The notes beneath the pieces were generated by a model. It searched no databases and was not told the DNA's origin. It saw only the letters and a list, made by a program, of their open reading frames with translations. The translations under genes and the position numbers were made by a program. This document shows, piece by piece, positions 1 through 11,711 of a stretch of 64,000 nt of DNA. The DNA lies in assembly GCA_003024785.1 (NCBI GenBank), contig PUQB01000296.1, positions 313,898-377,897 of the forward strand, read 5' to 3'. The DNA comes from Selaginella tamariscina (taxonomy: Eukaryota; Streptophyta; Lycopodiopsida; Selaginellales; Selaginellaceae). Within the stretch, counting starts at the first letter, position 1; each line of letters begins with the position of its first letter.

Positions 1-174
1 GCATGCAAAAGTAAGATGATCCACATTCCTTATCCTCAGGCATATCCTGTGGCATATCCTGTGAATATCCTGTAGGAATCTGCATATCCTGTGTCCGGAA
101 TCCTGAGGAATATCCTGTAGGAAATCCTGCAACCCATCTGTATCCGGAATCCTGTATTGTATCGGGTCGTGACA
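1..174 (-). repeat. Gypsy-1 3' LTR (U3 part only, cut by window edge)
   Basis: The sequence up to GGTCGTGACA (ending at 174) matches about 5540-5730 of the other LTR. On the element strand the LTR begins TGTCACGACC, preceded by a purine tract (complement of 175-189). It is made largely of degenerate ATCCTGTAGG-type direct repeats. Confidence 0.85.
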
Positions 175-189
175 GCACCTCCTCCCTAA

Positions 190-1268
190 AGACGAGTTCC
201 ACGAGTCTTGGACCTGGTTTAGCAGGATAATGCCGATGGAAGGCAGCAACCTTGGAAGAAGCATGGAGTAAGTTGGATGCAGGTTCCCAAGTGCGATCAG
301 TAGGCAAATACCCTTTCCAATCCACCAAGTATTGGAGTTGGTGACGATGAAGACGAGATCAAGGATGGCTGCAACTTCGTACTCAGGTTCAGTGTCAATG
401 ACCACAGGAGGGGGAGGAGAAGAAACGCGACCGGGAAGAGAAGAAGGATGATACGGCTCCAACAAAGGGTGAAACACAGGATGAAGTTTCACCGTGGATG
501 GTAACTCGAGTCGGAAAGCTACAGGATTTACCTCCGCCACGATCCTATAAGGGCCCAATCGTTGAAAATCCAACTTAGAAGAAGGCCTGTTGGTGCGAAT
601 GTGTCGACGAAGAAGCCACACGAGATCACCAATCTTGTATGCAGGTGCCGGCTGACGGTGAGCATCAGCATGATGCTTGTATCGTTCCTGTGCCTGTGAA
701 GATGAACCTGGAGATCATCCTGTACCTGCCGAAGATGCTGAAGACGATCCTGTACTGCAGGAGCGGAAGAAGGAGAAGCGGGAGGAGCAAAGTCAAAACG
801 TGGATGGTGGCCTGTAAGAGCAAAGAAAGGTGTCTGTCCTGTAGATGCGTGGATGGAGTTGTTGTAGGCAAACTCCGCCATTGGAAGGAGGTCCAACCAG
901 TTGTCCTGCTGGTAACTGATGAAGCAACGAAGATACTGTTCTAAGGTCTGAATTGTGCGTTCGGACTGCCCATCGGTTTGTGGGTGATATCCTGAAGAAA
1001 GATCCGCTTTGACCTGTAGACTCCGAAGAAGCTCTCGCCAAAACTTGGACATGAATTGTGGACCTCGATCGGAAACAATGCTCTCAGGAAGACCATGATG
1101 TCGGAACACCTCGCGGATCACCAACTCGGCAGTTGTCTGACCTGTAGCTGTCTTGTTGCAGGGTAGGAAATGAGCCTGCTTGGTGAAACGGTCAACCACC
1201 ACAAGAACTGCATCAAACCACGAGAAGGAGGAAGATCTGTGAGGAAATCCATAGAAATGGATCTCCAA
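190..1268 (-). pseudogene. Gypsy-1 integrase core (C-terminal half) and chromodomain
   Basis: The part of the polyprotein that inserts element cDNA into the genome and tethers it to chromatin. The translation shows the integrase core with [11 protein letters not shown], the second catalytic Asp in SDRGPQF, and the catalytic Glu region GYHPQTDGQSERTIQTLEQYLR, followed by the NSIHASTGQTPFF block typical of gypsy integrases. The first catalytic Asp (SISMDFLTDL) is in the overlapping upstream frame near 1230-1260. A frameshift near 660-700 breaks the C-terminal part. The chromodomain (YLVDWKGYLPTDRTWEP-type) is encoded at about 200-420. Known for the family: chromoviral chromodomains bind histone marks. 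Inference: nonfunctional here because of the frameshifts. Confidence 0.85.
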
Positions 1269-2482
1269 GGAGCAGACGGAACAGGAAGAGGACGAAGAAG
1301 ACCAGAGGGTGCATGATGAGGCATCTTCGACCTGCTACAAGTGTCACAACTCCGTACAAACCTCTCCACAAAACCTCGCAACCCAGGCCACCAATAGTTG
1401 CGAGTCACCAACTCCACTGTCTTGGCCACACCAAAATGTCCTGTAGCCGGGGTATCATGACAATCCTGTACCACACGAGTCCTGGAAATACCAACAGGAA
1501 CGTACAGGAGACCTTCCCGGTACAGGAGTCCATCCTGTATGGTGAACAGGTTGTAGTCTGGACGGGAACTGGAGGAAGAGGAACTTGCAACGTCAGGATG
1601 AATGTGTGAGAACACATTCTTTGCCAAGTCGTCTGTAGCCAACTGCGAACGGACGTCCTGTAGGAGTGTTGAATTTGCTGGAGCCTGATGAACCTGCAGT
1701 GCCGCAAGCCGGAAACGATCAGGACCCAACAACACTTGCCTTTGACAGTCAAATGCAGGATCGCCCGGGCTTGGTGCAAGGTAAGAGCGCCTAGACAATG
1801 CGTCCGCCTTGCCATTCCGAAAGCCGGGCCTGTAGACGATGACGAAGTCAAAACGTGATAGGAACTCTGCCCACCTAGCCTGTCGCCGACTGAGAACTCG
1901 AGCCGTTTGAAAGTACTCCAGGTTCTTGTGATCCGTAAGAACTTGTACAGGATGTGCAGCACCTTCCAGGAAATGCCGCCACTCCTCAAACGAATCCACA
2001 ATGGCCTTGAGTTCCTTGTCATGAATCTCGTAGTTGATCTCCGCACAGGAACTTACGAGAGTGAAAGCTACAGGATGAAGCAACTTGTCCTCTCCAACTT
2101 GCGATAGGACGGATCCTACTGCAAAATCCGAGGCATCTGCTTCAATGAAGAAAGGATGAGAAGGGTCAGGATGTGCTAAAATCGGAGCTGTCGTGAAAAC
2201 GTCCTTGAGTGTTGTGAACGCGTGTTCCGCCTTGTCGGACCAAGAGAAAAGTCCTGTGCGCTTGGTGAGTTCTGTGAGTGGAAGTACACGCTTGGAGAAG
2301 TCCTGTATGAACCGCCTGTAGAAGTTTGCAAAGCCAAGGAAACATTGTACATCTCGTACCGACTTGGGCCTCTCCCACTCCACGATGGTCTTCACCTTGT
2401 GCATGTCCATGGAAACGCCAGCAGGAGAGACGATGTAGCCCAAGAACTCCACCGAATCCCTATCGAAAAAACACTTCTCCAA
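1118..2482 (-). pseudogene. Gypsy-1 RT C-terminus, RNase H and integrase N-terminus
   Basis: A 454-codon open frame. It starts in the RT thumb ([38 protein letters not shown]) and continues into RNase H with the gypsy-type signatures [49 protein letters not shown] and GKADALSRR. Then comes the integrase zinc-binding region (CHDTPATGHFG ... CDTCSRSK) and the first core strand SISMDFLTDLPPSRG, after which the frame shifts. A serine run (SSSSSSS) lies in the RNase H-integrase linker. Upstream the frame overlaps the RT fragment at 2460-3009 through a frameshift. Confidence 0.87.
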
Positions 2483-3009
2483 CTTCGCGTACAGGCCATG
2501 CTCGCGAAGCCGCTAAAACTAGTCGTACATGCTTGTCATGTGCCGCCTGGTCCTTGGAGAAAATCAAGATGTCGTCGAGGTAGATCACCACAAACTGGTC
2601 CAAGAAGTCACGAAAATGTCGTTCACCATGTGTTGGAACACGCTGGGGCATTGGTAAGGCCGAAAGGCATTACCGTGTACTCAAAATGTCCATACCTTGT
2701 ACGAAAGGCAGTCTTCCACTCATCGCCGGGACGAATCCGTACAAGGTTGTAGGCCCGTAAGTCGATCTTCGTGAACACCTTTGCTCCTCGCAGCCGATCG
2801 AGAAGTTCCGGGATCAATGGCAACGGGTACCGATTCCGAATGGTGACTTGATTCAAACCCCTGTAGTCCACAACCAAACGTAAACTCCCATCCTTCTTCT
2901 TGACAAAGAAGATAGGCGCTCCTGCAGGGGACTTTGAGTGACGAATGAAGCCGGATGCCAAGTTGTCCTCGATGTACTGACGAAGAACCTCCAACTCTGT
3001 GGGTGACAA
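2460..3009 (-). pseudogene. Gypsy-1 reverse transcriptase palm/fingers
   Basis: Two overlapping frames carry the reverse transcriptase. One (3009-2623) has [55 protein letters not shown] and MPFGLTNAP. The other (2651-2460) has [13 protein letters not shown], the YxDD catalytic box. The FTKIDLR Asp and the YLDD pair are the expected metal ligands. The Gly of the usual DLRGAY motif is missing and a frameshift separates the two frames near 2630-2640, so the enzyme is broken. Confidence 0.87.
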
Positions 3010-4143
3010 TGCATAAATCGGTCCGAATGGTGGAGTCTTTCCTTCCGCAAGATCAATAGGACAGTCGTAGGACCTGTGAACAGGAAGAACTGCAGCCTTG
3101 TGCTTGTCAAAAACGTCCTTAAAGTCGTGGTACTTGGATGGTAGGGAAGAAGGAGGAGAAGGAGAAGGAGAAGGAGAAAAACAAGGAGTCGGATACAGGA
3201 AAGGTAGAAGAGGACGTAGGAGTTACTTGAAAGGCAAAAAGGTGGAAGGAGCAGGATCAGTGGCGAGTTCATGCATGGTAGTGGTAAGAACTCGGAGAGG
3301 AGAAGGAGGGAGCTGTGACTGAAAAAGAGGAAGGATCTTGGGGGTGGAACAGAAGCAGGGTAACAGAAAGAAGAGGATTGGAAAAAACCTGTGTGGGTGT
3401 TGATGAGTGTACAGGATTGGAAGAATCCTGTACAGGAGTCCGTGGTTGCGCAGAGTGGAAAAGCCTGCGAATGTGCTGACGAATCAACAGGAGGTGGATC
3501 CTGTTGAGGAGGAACCTTCGACACTGATACAGGATTGGAAGAACCCTGTACAGGACACCGCAAACTTACAGGAGTGGAGAGAGCCTGCGGATGTGCTGAG
3601 GAACTGACATGAGGTGAATCCTGTCGAGGAGGAGTCTTCAACACTGGTACAGGAACAGGCACGGTCAATCCTGTAGCTTGTACTGCCTCAGATACTAAGG
3701 ATGTATCCTGCACACAGGAAGGTACAGGATTGATCCTAGCTTGGAGAGGAAAACGTGAGCGTCCTAGACCTCCAGTCGATCTGCGGATTTGCAACAACGA
3801 ACCATGGCATGCCCAAAATGATGGGAGTCGACCGAGTCTTGATCAAGTTGAAGGAAATTGAACAGTTGAATGTGCCATACTGCAGGAGAGAGGTTCGGTA
3901 GCATGGGTAACCACCAGAAGCAATTAGACGCCCATCGGCCACCTCTACAGGAACTGCACGCTTCAACTTCACCACCGAAATGCCATGTTGAGTTGCAAAC
4001 GTGTCATCCATGAAGCATGCATTTGCACCAGTGTCTAACAAGGCAAACTCCATGAGCTCTCGATTATTAAGATGAATGTGTACAGGAAACTTAAGTGATG
4101 GGATGGTATGAGCAGCACCAATGGAGCCTGCACCTACGTCCAA
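3010..4143 (-). pseudogene. Gypsy-1 aspartic protease and Pro/Ser-rich linker
   Basis: The clear part is 3736-4143, an aspartic (retropepsin-type) protease with the active-site motif LLDTGANACFMDD and the later ILGMPWF motif. It would cleave the Gag-Pol polyprotein. The protease frame is -1 relative to the end of gag, the same offset as in Gypsy-3. Downstream (about 3010-3735) is a low-complexity Pro/Ser/Val linker built on repeated TACAGGATT / AATCCTGTA words, spread over several frames before RT begins. Confidence 0.8.
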
Positions 4144-4154
4144 CTTCGCGGCTC

Positions 4155-5129
4155 CTAGACGAAGTGGACATTGGAGTTTTCCGACTGAACTTCAGCTTCA
4201 ACTTCACGCGTCTTGAAGTTCCTGGCTTTAATAGGACAATCTGCCACCTTGTGTCCTGCTCCACCACAATACAAGCACAGGTTCTCACTGCGACGACGTT
4301 GCTTCTCAGCAGCGGAAAGAGGGCCACGCTTGGATTTCTCAACCTCCATAGGAACTACTCCAGAAGGTGGTGCAGGAACATGTACACAGCTGCAGGATTG
4401 GTTTGCAGGAACTGCTGACGGGATCTTTCCTGACGACGCTCGAACAAACGGTTGTCGCAACGAACAGCTTGTTGCATGATCTCCGCTAATGTTTGGGCAT
4501 CCGGTAACGTAAGGAGAAGGTCCTTCACGTCGTCCCTCAACCCAAAACGGAAGTGTTCGATCAATGCAGTCTCGTCCCATGGAATGTTCGTGCAAAGTTG
4601 CTGAAATTCGGATGCATAGACGGAAGCTGGTCGGGATCCTTGAGTGAGCTTCCGTAACTTCGTGCATGCAGAACGGTACTTATCAGGATCTCCAAAACAG
4701 GCTTCAAAGGCAGCCACGAAACCTTCAAAGTCTTCCATCAATGGGTCGTCACGCTCCAGCAAGGGGCAACCCAAGCCCGTGGAGATCCACTTAGTAAGGA
4801 TGCCAAAAGACCCACCTTTTGAGCATCAGTCGAGTAGCGCCGTGGTTGCATACGGATCAAGAGCCGGATCTGATTCAGGAAACCTTGGAAATCGGCACGA
4901 TTGCCACTGAACTTCTCTGGCATGCTAACCTTCGGCTCCGAAGAAAAGTTTGATGAAGAGGGAACCACCGATGCCTGGGAGAGAGCCTGCGCAGCAGCCT
5001 TGGAGGATGCATCAGCAGCTGCATGTGCCCAGTGGTGGAACCTTGCAGGTCGGTGACCACTTGGCGCAAAGTGGCCAGCTCATGAAGTAACATTTGGTGC
5101 TCGCGTTGAAAGCGCTCAAAATCAGCCAT
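4155..5129 (-). pseudogene. Gypsy-1 gag (capsid/nucleocapsid), frameshifted
   Basis: Gag starts at the ATG at 5129 (MADFERFQREHQMLLHEL, a likely coiled coil). The capsid region (MPEKFSGNRADFQGFLNQI, EDFEGFVAAFEACFGDPDKY, ALIEHFRFGLRDDVKDLLL) is recovered from three frames. The nucleocapsid zinc knuckle LCLYCGGAGHKVADC (CX2CX4HX4C) lies at about 4240-4290. The final residues SENSNVHFV match the intact Gag of Gypsy-3 (34258-35235) closely. At least two frameshifts (about 4760-4900 and 4380-4660) break it. Confidence 0.86.
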
Positions 5130-5205
5130 GATCTAGGAAAGAAAAGAAGGAAATGAAAGAAAGGAATCAAGAAAAAGGTAGCTGGAAAACGGAGAACTAT
5201 GAAGC

Positions 5206-5217
5206 AGTTACTATCAA
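5206..5217 (-). promoter_or_regulatory. Gypsy-1 self-priming primer-binding site
   Basis: On the element strand TTGATAGTAACT lies 2 bp after the LTR end (TTGACA). It is the exact reverse complement of AGTTACTATCAA inside the LTR (5456-5445), just downstream of a CATAAAA TATA-like box. There is no TGGTATCAGAGC-type tRNA-Met site here. Confidence 0.75.
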
Positions 5218-5219
5218 AC

Positions 5220-5730
5220 TGTCAAGCCACGATCCAGGAACCAGGAAGAACAGGATTCCAAGAGGAAGGCTTGACTCAGGAACAGGATAGGAAACAGACA
5301 GGAACTAGGAACTAGGAGCAAGAAAGAGCAGGACAGGATCCAGGAGCAGACAGGAACAGGATAGGATCCGGAGCAAGACAAGAAGGAAGCAAAGAGTAAG
5401 ACAGAAAAGACAAGAACAAGAACAAGAATACGTAAAGACTGGTGTTGATAGTAACTAATTATACAACAATTAGGTCAAGCTTTTATGCTCACAACTCCAA
5501 GAGCTAATCTAGGCATGAGTGCTAAAAGTGATTGCATGCATGCAAGGCTAAGATGAGTCCACATGTCCCTTATCCTCTAGGCATATCCTGTGGCATATCC
5601 TGTAGGAATATCATGTAGGAATCCTGCAACCGAATCCTGTGTCCGGAATCCTAGTAGGAATATCCTGTAGGAAAGTCTTGTAACCCATGTCCTGTATCCG
5701 GAAACCTGTATTCTGTATCGGGTCGTGACA
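5220..5730 (-). repeat. Gypsy-1 5' LTR
   Basis: On the element strand it runs TGTCACGACC ... GGCTTGACA. The U3 part (about 5560-5730) is a run of ATCCTGTAGG-like direct repeats. The TATA-like box is at about 5480-5490 (complement), and the presumed transcript start AGTTACTATCAA is at 5456-5445. It is longer than the Gypsy-3 LTRs (407 and 416 bp) because the U3 repeats and an A/G-rich R-U5 run are expanded. Confidence 0.85.
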
Positions 5731-5781
5731 GCATCCTGTATCCTGTATCCGGAATCCTATATCCTGTATCGGGTTGTGACA
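5731..5781 (-). repeat. Partial extra copy of the LTR terminus next to Gypsy-1
   Basis: After the LTR end at 5730 (GGTCGTGACAGC) about 50 bp of CCTGTATCC words follow and end in a second, slightly diverged terminus (GGGTTGTGACAGC). This looks like a tandem duplication of the LTR edge, or the end of an older LTR. Confidence 0.5.
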
Positions 5782-5802
5782 GCAGAAGGAACAAATTTGA
5801 CA

Positions 5803-5997
5803 CTAAAATAAATAGAATTTTTGAAGGGAGCATGGACTTCCCTTTGTACGGTGTTTAACTCTTTTGCTCAAACACCCACCATGACCATCCCCACTAGCAC
5901 TAGGTGATGTCCCTACCACAAGAGATGATAGGCAAATTAGAAGCAGATAAAAATTCATTGACAAGAATGTTGTGTGTGAAAATTTGATGAATGACAA
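5803..5997 (-). CDS. Short ORF with signal-peptide-like N-terminus, unrecognised
   Basis: A 64-codon ORF (MSFIKFSHTTFLSMNFYLLL...) with a hydrophobic stretch at residues 13-28 followed by a Ser/Gly-rich and basic tail. The inverted copy near 25450-25610 keeps a similar region (SLVVGISPSA) but has stops and indels. I do not recognise a family. It may be a remnant of a secreted-peptide gene or chance. Confidence 0.2.
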   Translation of the reverse strand: MSFIKFSHTTFLSMNFYLLLICLSSLVVGTSPSASGDGHGGCLSKRVKHRTKGSPCSLQKFYLF

Positions 5998-7221
5998 GCT
6001 AGTTAAACACGAGGTAAGGTGACCAGTTGAATAAGTATTCCATTTATTTTATGGTGACATAGGTTTACATAGAATGTGCCATGTCATAATCTCTCAATAT
6101 CCCACTTGCTCATGCTATAAGTTTCAAATGAAAAGAACACACCCTAATCATAGTTACACACTTTGCATGCATATGTATTACGTTTTAATTTAAATATTAT
6201 TTATAAATCCTAATGTAGAAATATTTATACACATGCCAACACTTTTAAAATATGTATCTTTGGGCAGTTATTGGGGTTAATTTGTGTTATTATATATATT
6301 TTTTTTCCAACATTAAATAGACTAATAATTAGATGAACATACAGTGTGCTCCATGTAACAACGATGTGTAGACACTCTATTTTGTAACTTCTTTTGAAAT
6401 GTGAGTCATATTTATAATTCTGCATTACATGTGTCTACTCATGTGCGTGAGCCAGTAGAATAATTCCTAGTCCTGAGGATTTATGTGGAAATATTATGGG
6501 TCTATTCTATTCTATACAGTAATGTGGTAGTGGGCGTACACCAATTATAGTATAAGACTTATTTGTTCATAAAATAAAAAAGAACATATTTAATTATAAG
6601 AATATATAAATAATATTATACACACACATACATTTACTCACGTATTCCATGATTTGTAAAGGTTTAAATGAGTGAATTTAATTGTTTTATATATAAAACA
6701 ATTCTGAATGTCATAATTGCTAATTATTATCCACAATGACAACGTACAATATATTATAACAAAAGAAAAATTAATTTTTATTTACTTATTAATCATGAGT
6801 AAGCCACATTCATATCTGGCATATTCAAATTGTGTGCAGAATTTAATCATTACTGTATTTACATCACGAACAAGAAATTGAGTAATTTTTATTATTAAAA
6901 ACTATATTTACTTATAATAAGTGATGTATCATCTGGGTAGCCTTTGTTTTAATAACAATTAAGACACGACAATTATTATAATTAAGTTATGATGAATACA
7001 AAAATCTTATGTATTTCTATTATGTGATAAGTTCATATAGCAAAATTTTTTGGTTAATTATAAGATTCTTATCAGATTAATAATTAATTTATAATAAAAA
7101 TGAAACTTCAATATTATTTTTAATTATCTATAAATTCAAAAATTATAATAGTAATTCATAAAATTAATTAATTAATTATATTATTAAATCAAAGGGTTAA
7201 CTTCCAAGTGGAAATTTGAAT

Positions 7222-7225
7222 TTGT
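7222..7225. repeat. Target site duplication TTGT, transposon copy 1 (left)
   Basis: TTGT precedes the left TIR here and follows the right TIR at 21818-21821. The inverted duplicate of this locus (24268-24271, complement) has TTGT once with no insertion, which fixes the element boundaries. Confidence 0.85.
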
Positions 7226-7252
7226 ATGCAAGTTGTAACTAAAATGGGCATG
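7226..7252 (+). repeat. Left terminal inverted repeat, copy 1
   Basis: It begins ATGCAAGTTGTAACTAAA and ends GGGCATG. It matches the complement of 21791-21817 at 25 of 27 positions. Confidence 0.88.
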
Positions 7253-7728
7253 GCTATAGTCCCATTTCTTAATAATTAGCAATTTTAGCTATTTAATTAG
7301 CATTTTCTAATATTAAAGGAATATTCTTTAGAATATATGTTTGAAAAGAGAATATTCTTTAAAATATCTATTTTGTATTCTACCCTTTAATAAATTATAG
7401 CATTCATTGAACAAAAATTAATAACATTATAAAAGTAGAATGTATTAAATTATATAATATATTGCCTAATATAACAATTAAGGAAGAGCATAAGAAGTAC
7501 ATTATATAAATATTGATGTTGTTATCAAAATATATTATATTTAAATATAACATTATTAATTAAAAATTTGTAGTAGTAATAATATATATATAAAATCCTA
7601 TAATAATACAGTCAATCTTCCATATCATTTTTAAATTTATATAGTTAAGTATACAATTGGTACTATTATTAAAGAGTTTATAATAATTATGAATATTAAA
7701 TATATGATATTTTAATTTTGTAATTGCT

Positions 7729-10700
7729 TTAAGCTTCAGAAAACATACATTCCCTTGCAGTTTTGTTAATCGTGACTTTATCAACGCTTCTTGACATCCA
7801 CCCATATCGAATGGATTTAACATTTATAAAACATGCTGGGTCTTTTTGATTGGGAGACCATGTTTTTTCTAGGCATCCATTATATCTTTCGCTCTCCTTC
7901 TCGTGTCGCCTTTTTTGTGGTTTGAACCATGCAACCTTAACAATACTATTTTTTGTGATTACTTCAGGTGTGTCGATAATTTGACCCATCCAAATAGGCT
8001 GATTATATGACGCATCTGGAGTAATGAGAACCATCATTAGTTTTTGAAGATCCTTACAGCAATCAAAGTATGCTTTAGGTTTTTTGGTTCCTTTGTCCAA
8101 CAAAGTGTGGGGTTTGCACTTCCACATCACTACTGGCTTCTATGTCGTCTATGCTCAGTGATGTCATTTCAATCTCCTCTCGCCACCTTGTTTTAGGCCA
8201 GAAAGGGTGTTGCAATTCTGTACTTGTGACAGTAGGCCCTTCCAACTCTCGAACAACAGTCTCCCAATAGTTGACCACATGCTTATATAGTTCTGAGTAA
8301 CCAATTGCCTTATCAGAATTCTTTGGCATCGATTTTTGAACCCATGCCACATATTTTTTGATGCCATCAATAATAACCTCTTGTTCCTTGAGCTAGGCAC
8401 TCAATGGAATAGGGTCTGGTTGTCCTTCTGGGAGAAGTGGCTTTCCATCCTCTCCACTTTTGAAGAGCATTAAGCCCTCTTTCGGTAACCACTCCTGCTC
8501 TGATGGCCGTAACTTGTACTGCATAATAGGTATACCATCTCGTATGGAGAAAAGAATTGTAGCGGCACAAGGTGACCAACTAAGAATCACTCCCTTCTTT
8601 TATATACTCCTTGAGAAATTTTTTGAAGTCTGGCACCTCAGTCACAAGCAAAGCACAACTTTTTTTGGAGATGCAATTTTCAAAAAGATTCATCATATGC
8701 GGTAAGGTAAGTGCACTTGTCCTTTTTGTAGAGTTGGAGACCTTGCTGAAGAACGCATCAATATCTTCATGAGTGTGACCAACCATAAGGAAACTGAGCG
8801 TGATTGTTTCAAACACACCTTTGGCAACAAGCATTGACAAGTATGCTAGCACATATCTAGAAAATAAAAGTAAGTATGAGCTTGAGAAACCCTTAAGTAA
8901 AATGATTTACCTATTTTTGTTCTCGCCTGCACAATTATCCATTTGTAAAAGCAAATGACGAGGAAGCTTATTTGATGTTGAGGACACATGTACACTATTT
9001 GAGCTAGATCCCTCCACTGAACCAGAACTCTCAACAGGGCCATCTATTTTTGTGCAGGCTGTTGACAATGCTCTCATATTCCCAAGTAGCCTCATGTGTT
9101 CATGAGAGCATTATGTAAAGGTTGAAGGTGTTGTTTCTTCACTTTGAGATCACTGATAGGACTTGTCTGTGAGTGGGCTTCAAGGTTTCTGAAACACATG
9201 GCTAATGACCCAATAGTGAAATTGGAGTCGCTAGACCAATGTGGAAGTGAAAAGTGTCCATATGACTCACAACCGTGTCCATGTGTTAAGCACACCTGTC
9301 AATGAAATCGGAAGTTTCATGACATTTCCAAGGCACTTTGGTGTTGCAAAGAGCTTTGGAATGCTGGTCTTTGAATGATCCATCTTGTCATGGATCAAGC
9401 ACAGGTACTCTGATGGGCGTGACACAGAAAGCATGCGGTGTGCATAGTACTGAGACGGCAAGTTTGTTGTGCAATCATGTGGGCCTCCATCTTCCTTTGA
9501 ATGGTAGTGATCTCCACCAAGGTTTTTGCACAAGCCTCTGCAGCCTTCAATGATGTACAAGTGTCACACTTAGAAAAGCTAGAGTGTTTTGCAATCTCCA
9601 CATCCTTAAAATGAGTATTCCATATGTTGTTGAAGGTACTAGTGTAGATTGCTTGGAGCCCCATCAACTAAGGCACTTGTTCACATGTTCACACAGTTTC
9701 AATTGAGTGTAGATTGAAGGCAAAACCTTGAGATTTTCCCTGACCCCTGCATTTGTGGTTCGGCATTTGTGAGGCATCCTGTCTGCATTTGCTTCCACAA
9801 AAGCCTTGAGTATCTCTATGGCTGCCATGATGTGAGAGCGGGTTTTGACCAAGCGAGTGTTCCCATGAACTGAGGTTCGCGCTCCATCTAGCCACTCATC
9901 CCTCCGACGGTAGAACGTGGTCTTTGGGATCCCGTATATACTGTACCAAGCTTTGAAGCAGATGGCCACCTTATTAAATACCATGGATGTACTCTGATAA
10001 CCTGTGTCCGAGGCCATTCCATCAATACACCCAGTTAGTGCAGCATATACAAACTCATGCCTTTGCTTTTGGGTGAGCATACGAAAGACATGTCTACATT
10101 GGGTAATTTCATTCCGGTCTGCCATTTGACAACACTTCTTTTGCAACAGTCAATCGTGGAAATGCTCGTAAACTTTCGGAAGATGTAGGATCCATCTTTA
10201 CCCTCTTGCTGAAACTTGCAGGGGAAATCTACAACCCATGAATCGCCTTTTTCTTACAATAGGACCAATGCAAGAAACCTCTTCAAATATGAGTTGTTCT
10301 TCCGGGTTATTATTATTGAAATCCAACCCACAATATGTTGAACCATCTTGCCGTCTTAATTTAGATGTTCGCCACCTCACGAGGGATCCAGGATACAATG
10401 TGCCATTAGGTGAAACCTCTGTCACAACTACACCCACGAAGTCGGACCCTAGTTTCTCTTCTAACACTGCTTCCATTGGATTTATAGCTGTGATGATGCC
10501 TCTTCCGACTTCAATCTCACGAAGAAAGAGAATCACCTCATCCATCACAGCAGGCAAGCCATCATCTGGTAAACTCGTGCTACTATTTGTTTGTGACTCT
10601 GCATATTCTGTGTCAGCCTTGACTTCATCCAAATTTCACAATACAGGAGAACCCTCCTCAAATTCCATTCCCAGAACCTCAACATGCTTGTAAATGGTGT

Positions 10701-10838
10701 TCACCCATACGTACACACAAGATCCTTGGGCATATTGTGATATGATGCATTATTATCTCGAACTTCCACAGTTCCAGTGCCAACTATCTCGTTGTTCCGA
10801 AGAAGACATACTTTATCTCCAGTATTAAACATATTGTC
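7729..10838 (-). pseudogene. DUF7869-type (RNase H-like) transposase candidate, copy 1
   Basis: Likely the transposase of the element. In protein order: an N-terminal beta-rich region (VLFLREIEVGRGIITAINP ... GLDFNNNNPEEQLIFEE), a Cys pair region (CCQMADRNEITQCRHVF), a helical segment (SIYGIPKTTFYRRRDEWLDGAR), FSKCDTCTSL, and then a putative catalytic core: CLIHDKMDHSK, LLQMDNCAGENKNRYV and FLMVGHTHEDIDAFFSKV. These spaced acidic motifs match what I know of DUF7869 proteins, which resemble DDE integrases; the catalytic assignment is inference. A 54-bp intron (8857-8910) interrupts the codon of R in NKNRYV. The C-terminus is at 7729. Compared with copy 2, this copy has extra frameshifts (about 10225, 9770, 9290, 9110), so it is broken. 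An upstream leader exon (11712-11888) and a palindrome-rich intron precede it. Confidence 0.75.
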
Positions 10839-11711
10839 CTGCACATAAATAATTGTATTATTTATGATATCTGTTTATGCAATATTTCTAAGAAATCTGA
10901 ATTATAGTTACTTAATAATATGCATGTGCAATAATACATAATTATGTTTAGAGATAATATCTCATGTTTGATTAATACAACTGATGGGCGGGATTAATCC
11001 CGCCCACGAATCCTTCCGACGAGGAACGGTTGGCGGGATTAATCCCGCCGACTCAACCCCTTCGGAGAGAGTCGGCGGGATTAATCCCGCCTTGGACTCC
11101 CTCCGACAAGGAAGAGCTGGCGGGATTAATCCCGCCGACTCTCTCCGATGAGGAAGGGAGTTCGGCGGGATTAATCCCGCCCACAATTCTTACGACGGGG
11201 AATGGGTGGCGAGATTAAACCTGCACATAACTCTCTCCAAAACTATGATTTCAAAGAGATCTTGGGATAAATCCTGTCCCCAAATCTTTAAAACAGGGAT
11301 GTGATGGCGAGATTAATCCCGCCACCCCTTCCCTGCCTCCTAAAAATGGTGGGCGGGATTAATCCCGCCGACAACTCTTTCTAATAAATCTGGTAACTCT
11401 TCATCAGTTGAGAAGGTTATCGGCGGGATTAATCCCGCCACTCTTTTTCAGTGGCGGAGAAGCATTGCCCGAGAGATGGTGGCGGGATTAATCCCGCCAC
11501 CTCTTCGAAGAGGCGAAAAAGAAATGGCCGGATTAATCCCGCCGCCCGATTAACCTAGAATATTAAGTTAAAAGGATATTTAAACGAGATAAATCCCTAA
11601 CGGAATATATTATAATCCTAATGCATTCCTAAACCCTAAATTGTAATTTTAAGAGAGAATGTAAGAGAGTGAATCTTTATAAGTATTTTTAAATTTGTTT
11701 ATAATACTTAC
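10839..11711 (-). other. Proposed first intron of the transposase gene, copy 1
   Basis: On the minus strand the donor is CAA|GTAAGT at 11712/11711 and the acceptor TGCAG|GACAAT at 10839/10838. The intron contains palindrome array A. If spliced this way, the leader ORF (QCCLQ) joins the main ORF (DNMFDTGDKV) in phase 0. Confidence 0.55.
10983..11553. repeat. Palindrome array A, copy 1
   Basis: About a dozen copies of the 18-bp perfect palindrome GGCGGGATTAATCCCGCC and one- or two-base variants are separated by 25-60 bp. Spacers are themselves partly related (CGACTC...GAGTCGG), making longer imperfect palindromes. Translated in any frame this gives GLIPP/GGINPA peptides, which are artefacts. 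Confidence 0.92.

Larger units (their letters stand above)
1..5730 (-). mobile_element. Gypsy-1: Ty3/gypsy chromodomain LTR retrotransposon, decayed
   Basis: Read on the minus strand, the order is 5' LTR (5730-5220), primer site (5217-5206), gag (from about 5129), protease, reverse transcriptase, RNase H, integrase, chromodomain, polypurine tract (189-175) and 3' LTR (174 to beyond base 1). This order (integrase after RNase H) is that of Ty3/gypsy; the chromodomain marks a chromovirus. Reading frames are split by several frameshifts, so this copy is unlikely to be autonomous. It is closely related to Gypsy-2 and Gypsy-3 in the same window. The left target duplication lies outside the window. 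Confidence 0.93.
5782..7225 (+). repeat. Left arm, part 1, of the large inverted duplication
   Basis: This AT-rich stretch is the inverted counterpart of about 24272-25640. Matching landmarks are AAGGGAGCATGG near 5823 against its complement near 25590, and TTAACTTCCAAGTGGA at about 7199 against its complement at 24290-24306. No convincing gene is present. The arm is broken at 7225 by the DNA transposon and resumes at 21818. Confidence 0.8.

Noticed and set aside
639..944. Plus-strand ORFs within Gypsy-1 and antisense ORFs in Gypsy-2 and Gypsy-3
   Set aside because: They are antisense shadows of gag-pol with no family signatures.
10983..11553. CRISPR-like array (regular 18-bp repeats with spacers)
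   Set aside because: Repeats are perfect palindromes with variable spacing, spacers are themselves repetitive, there are no cas genes, and the context is a plant transposon.
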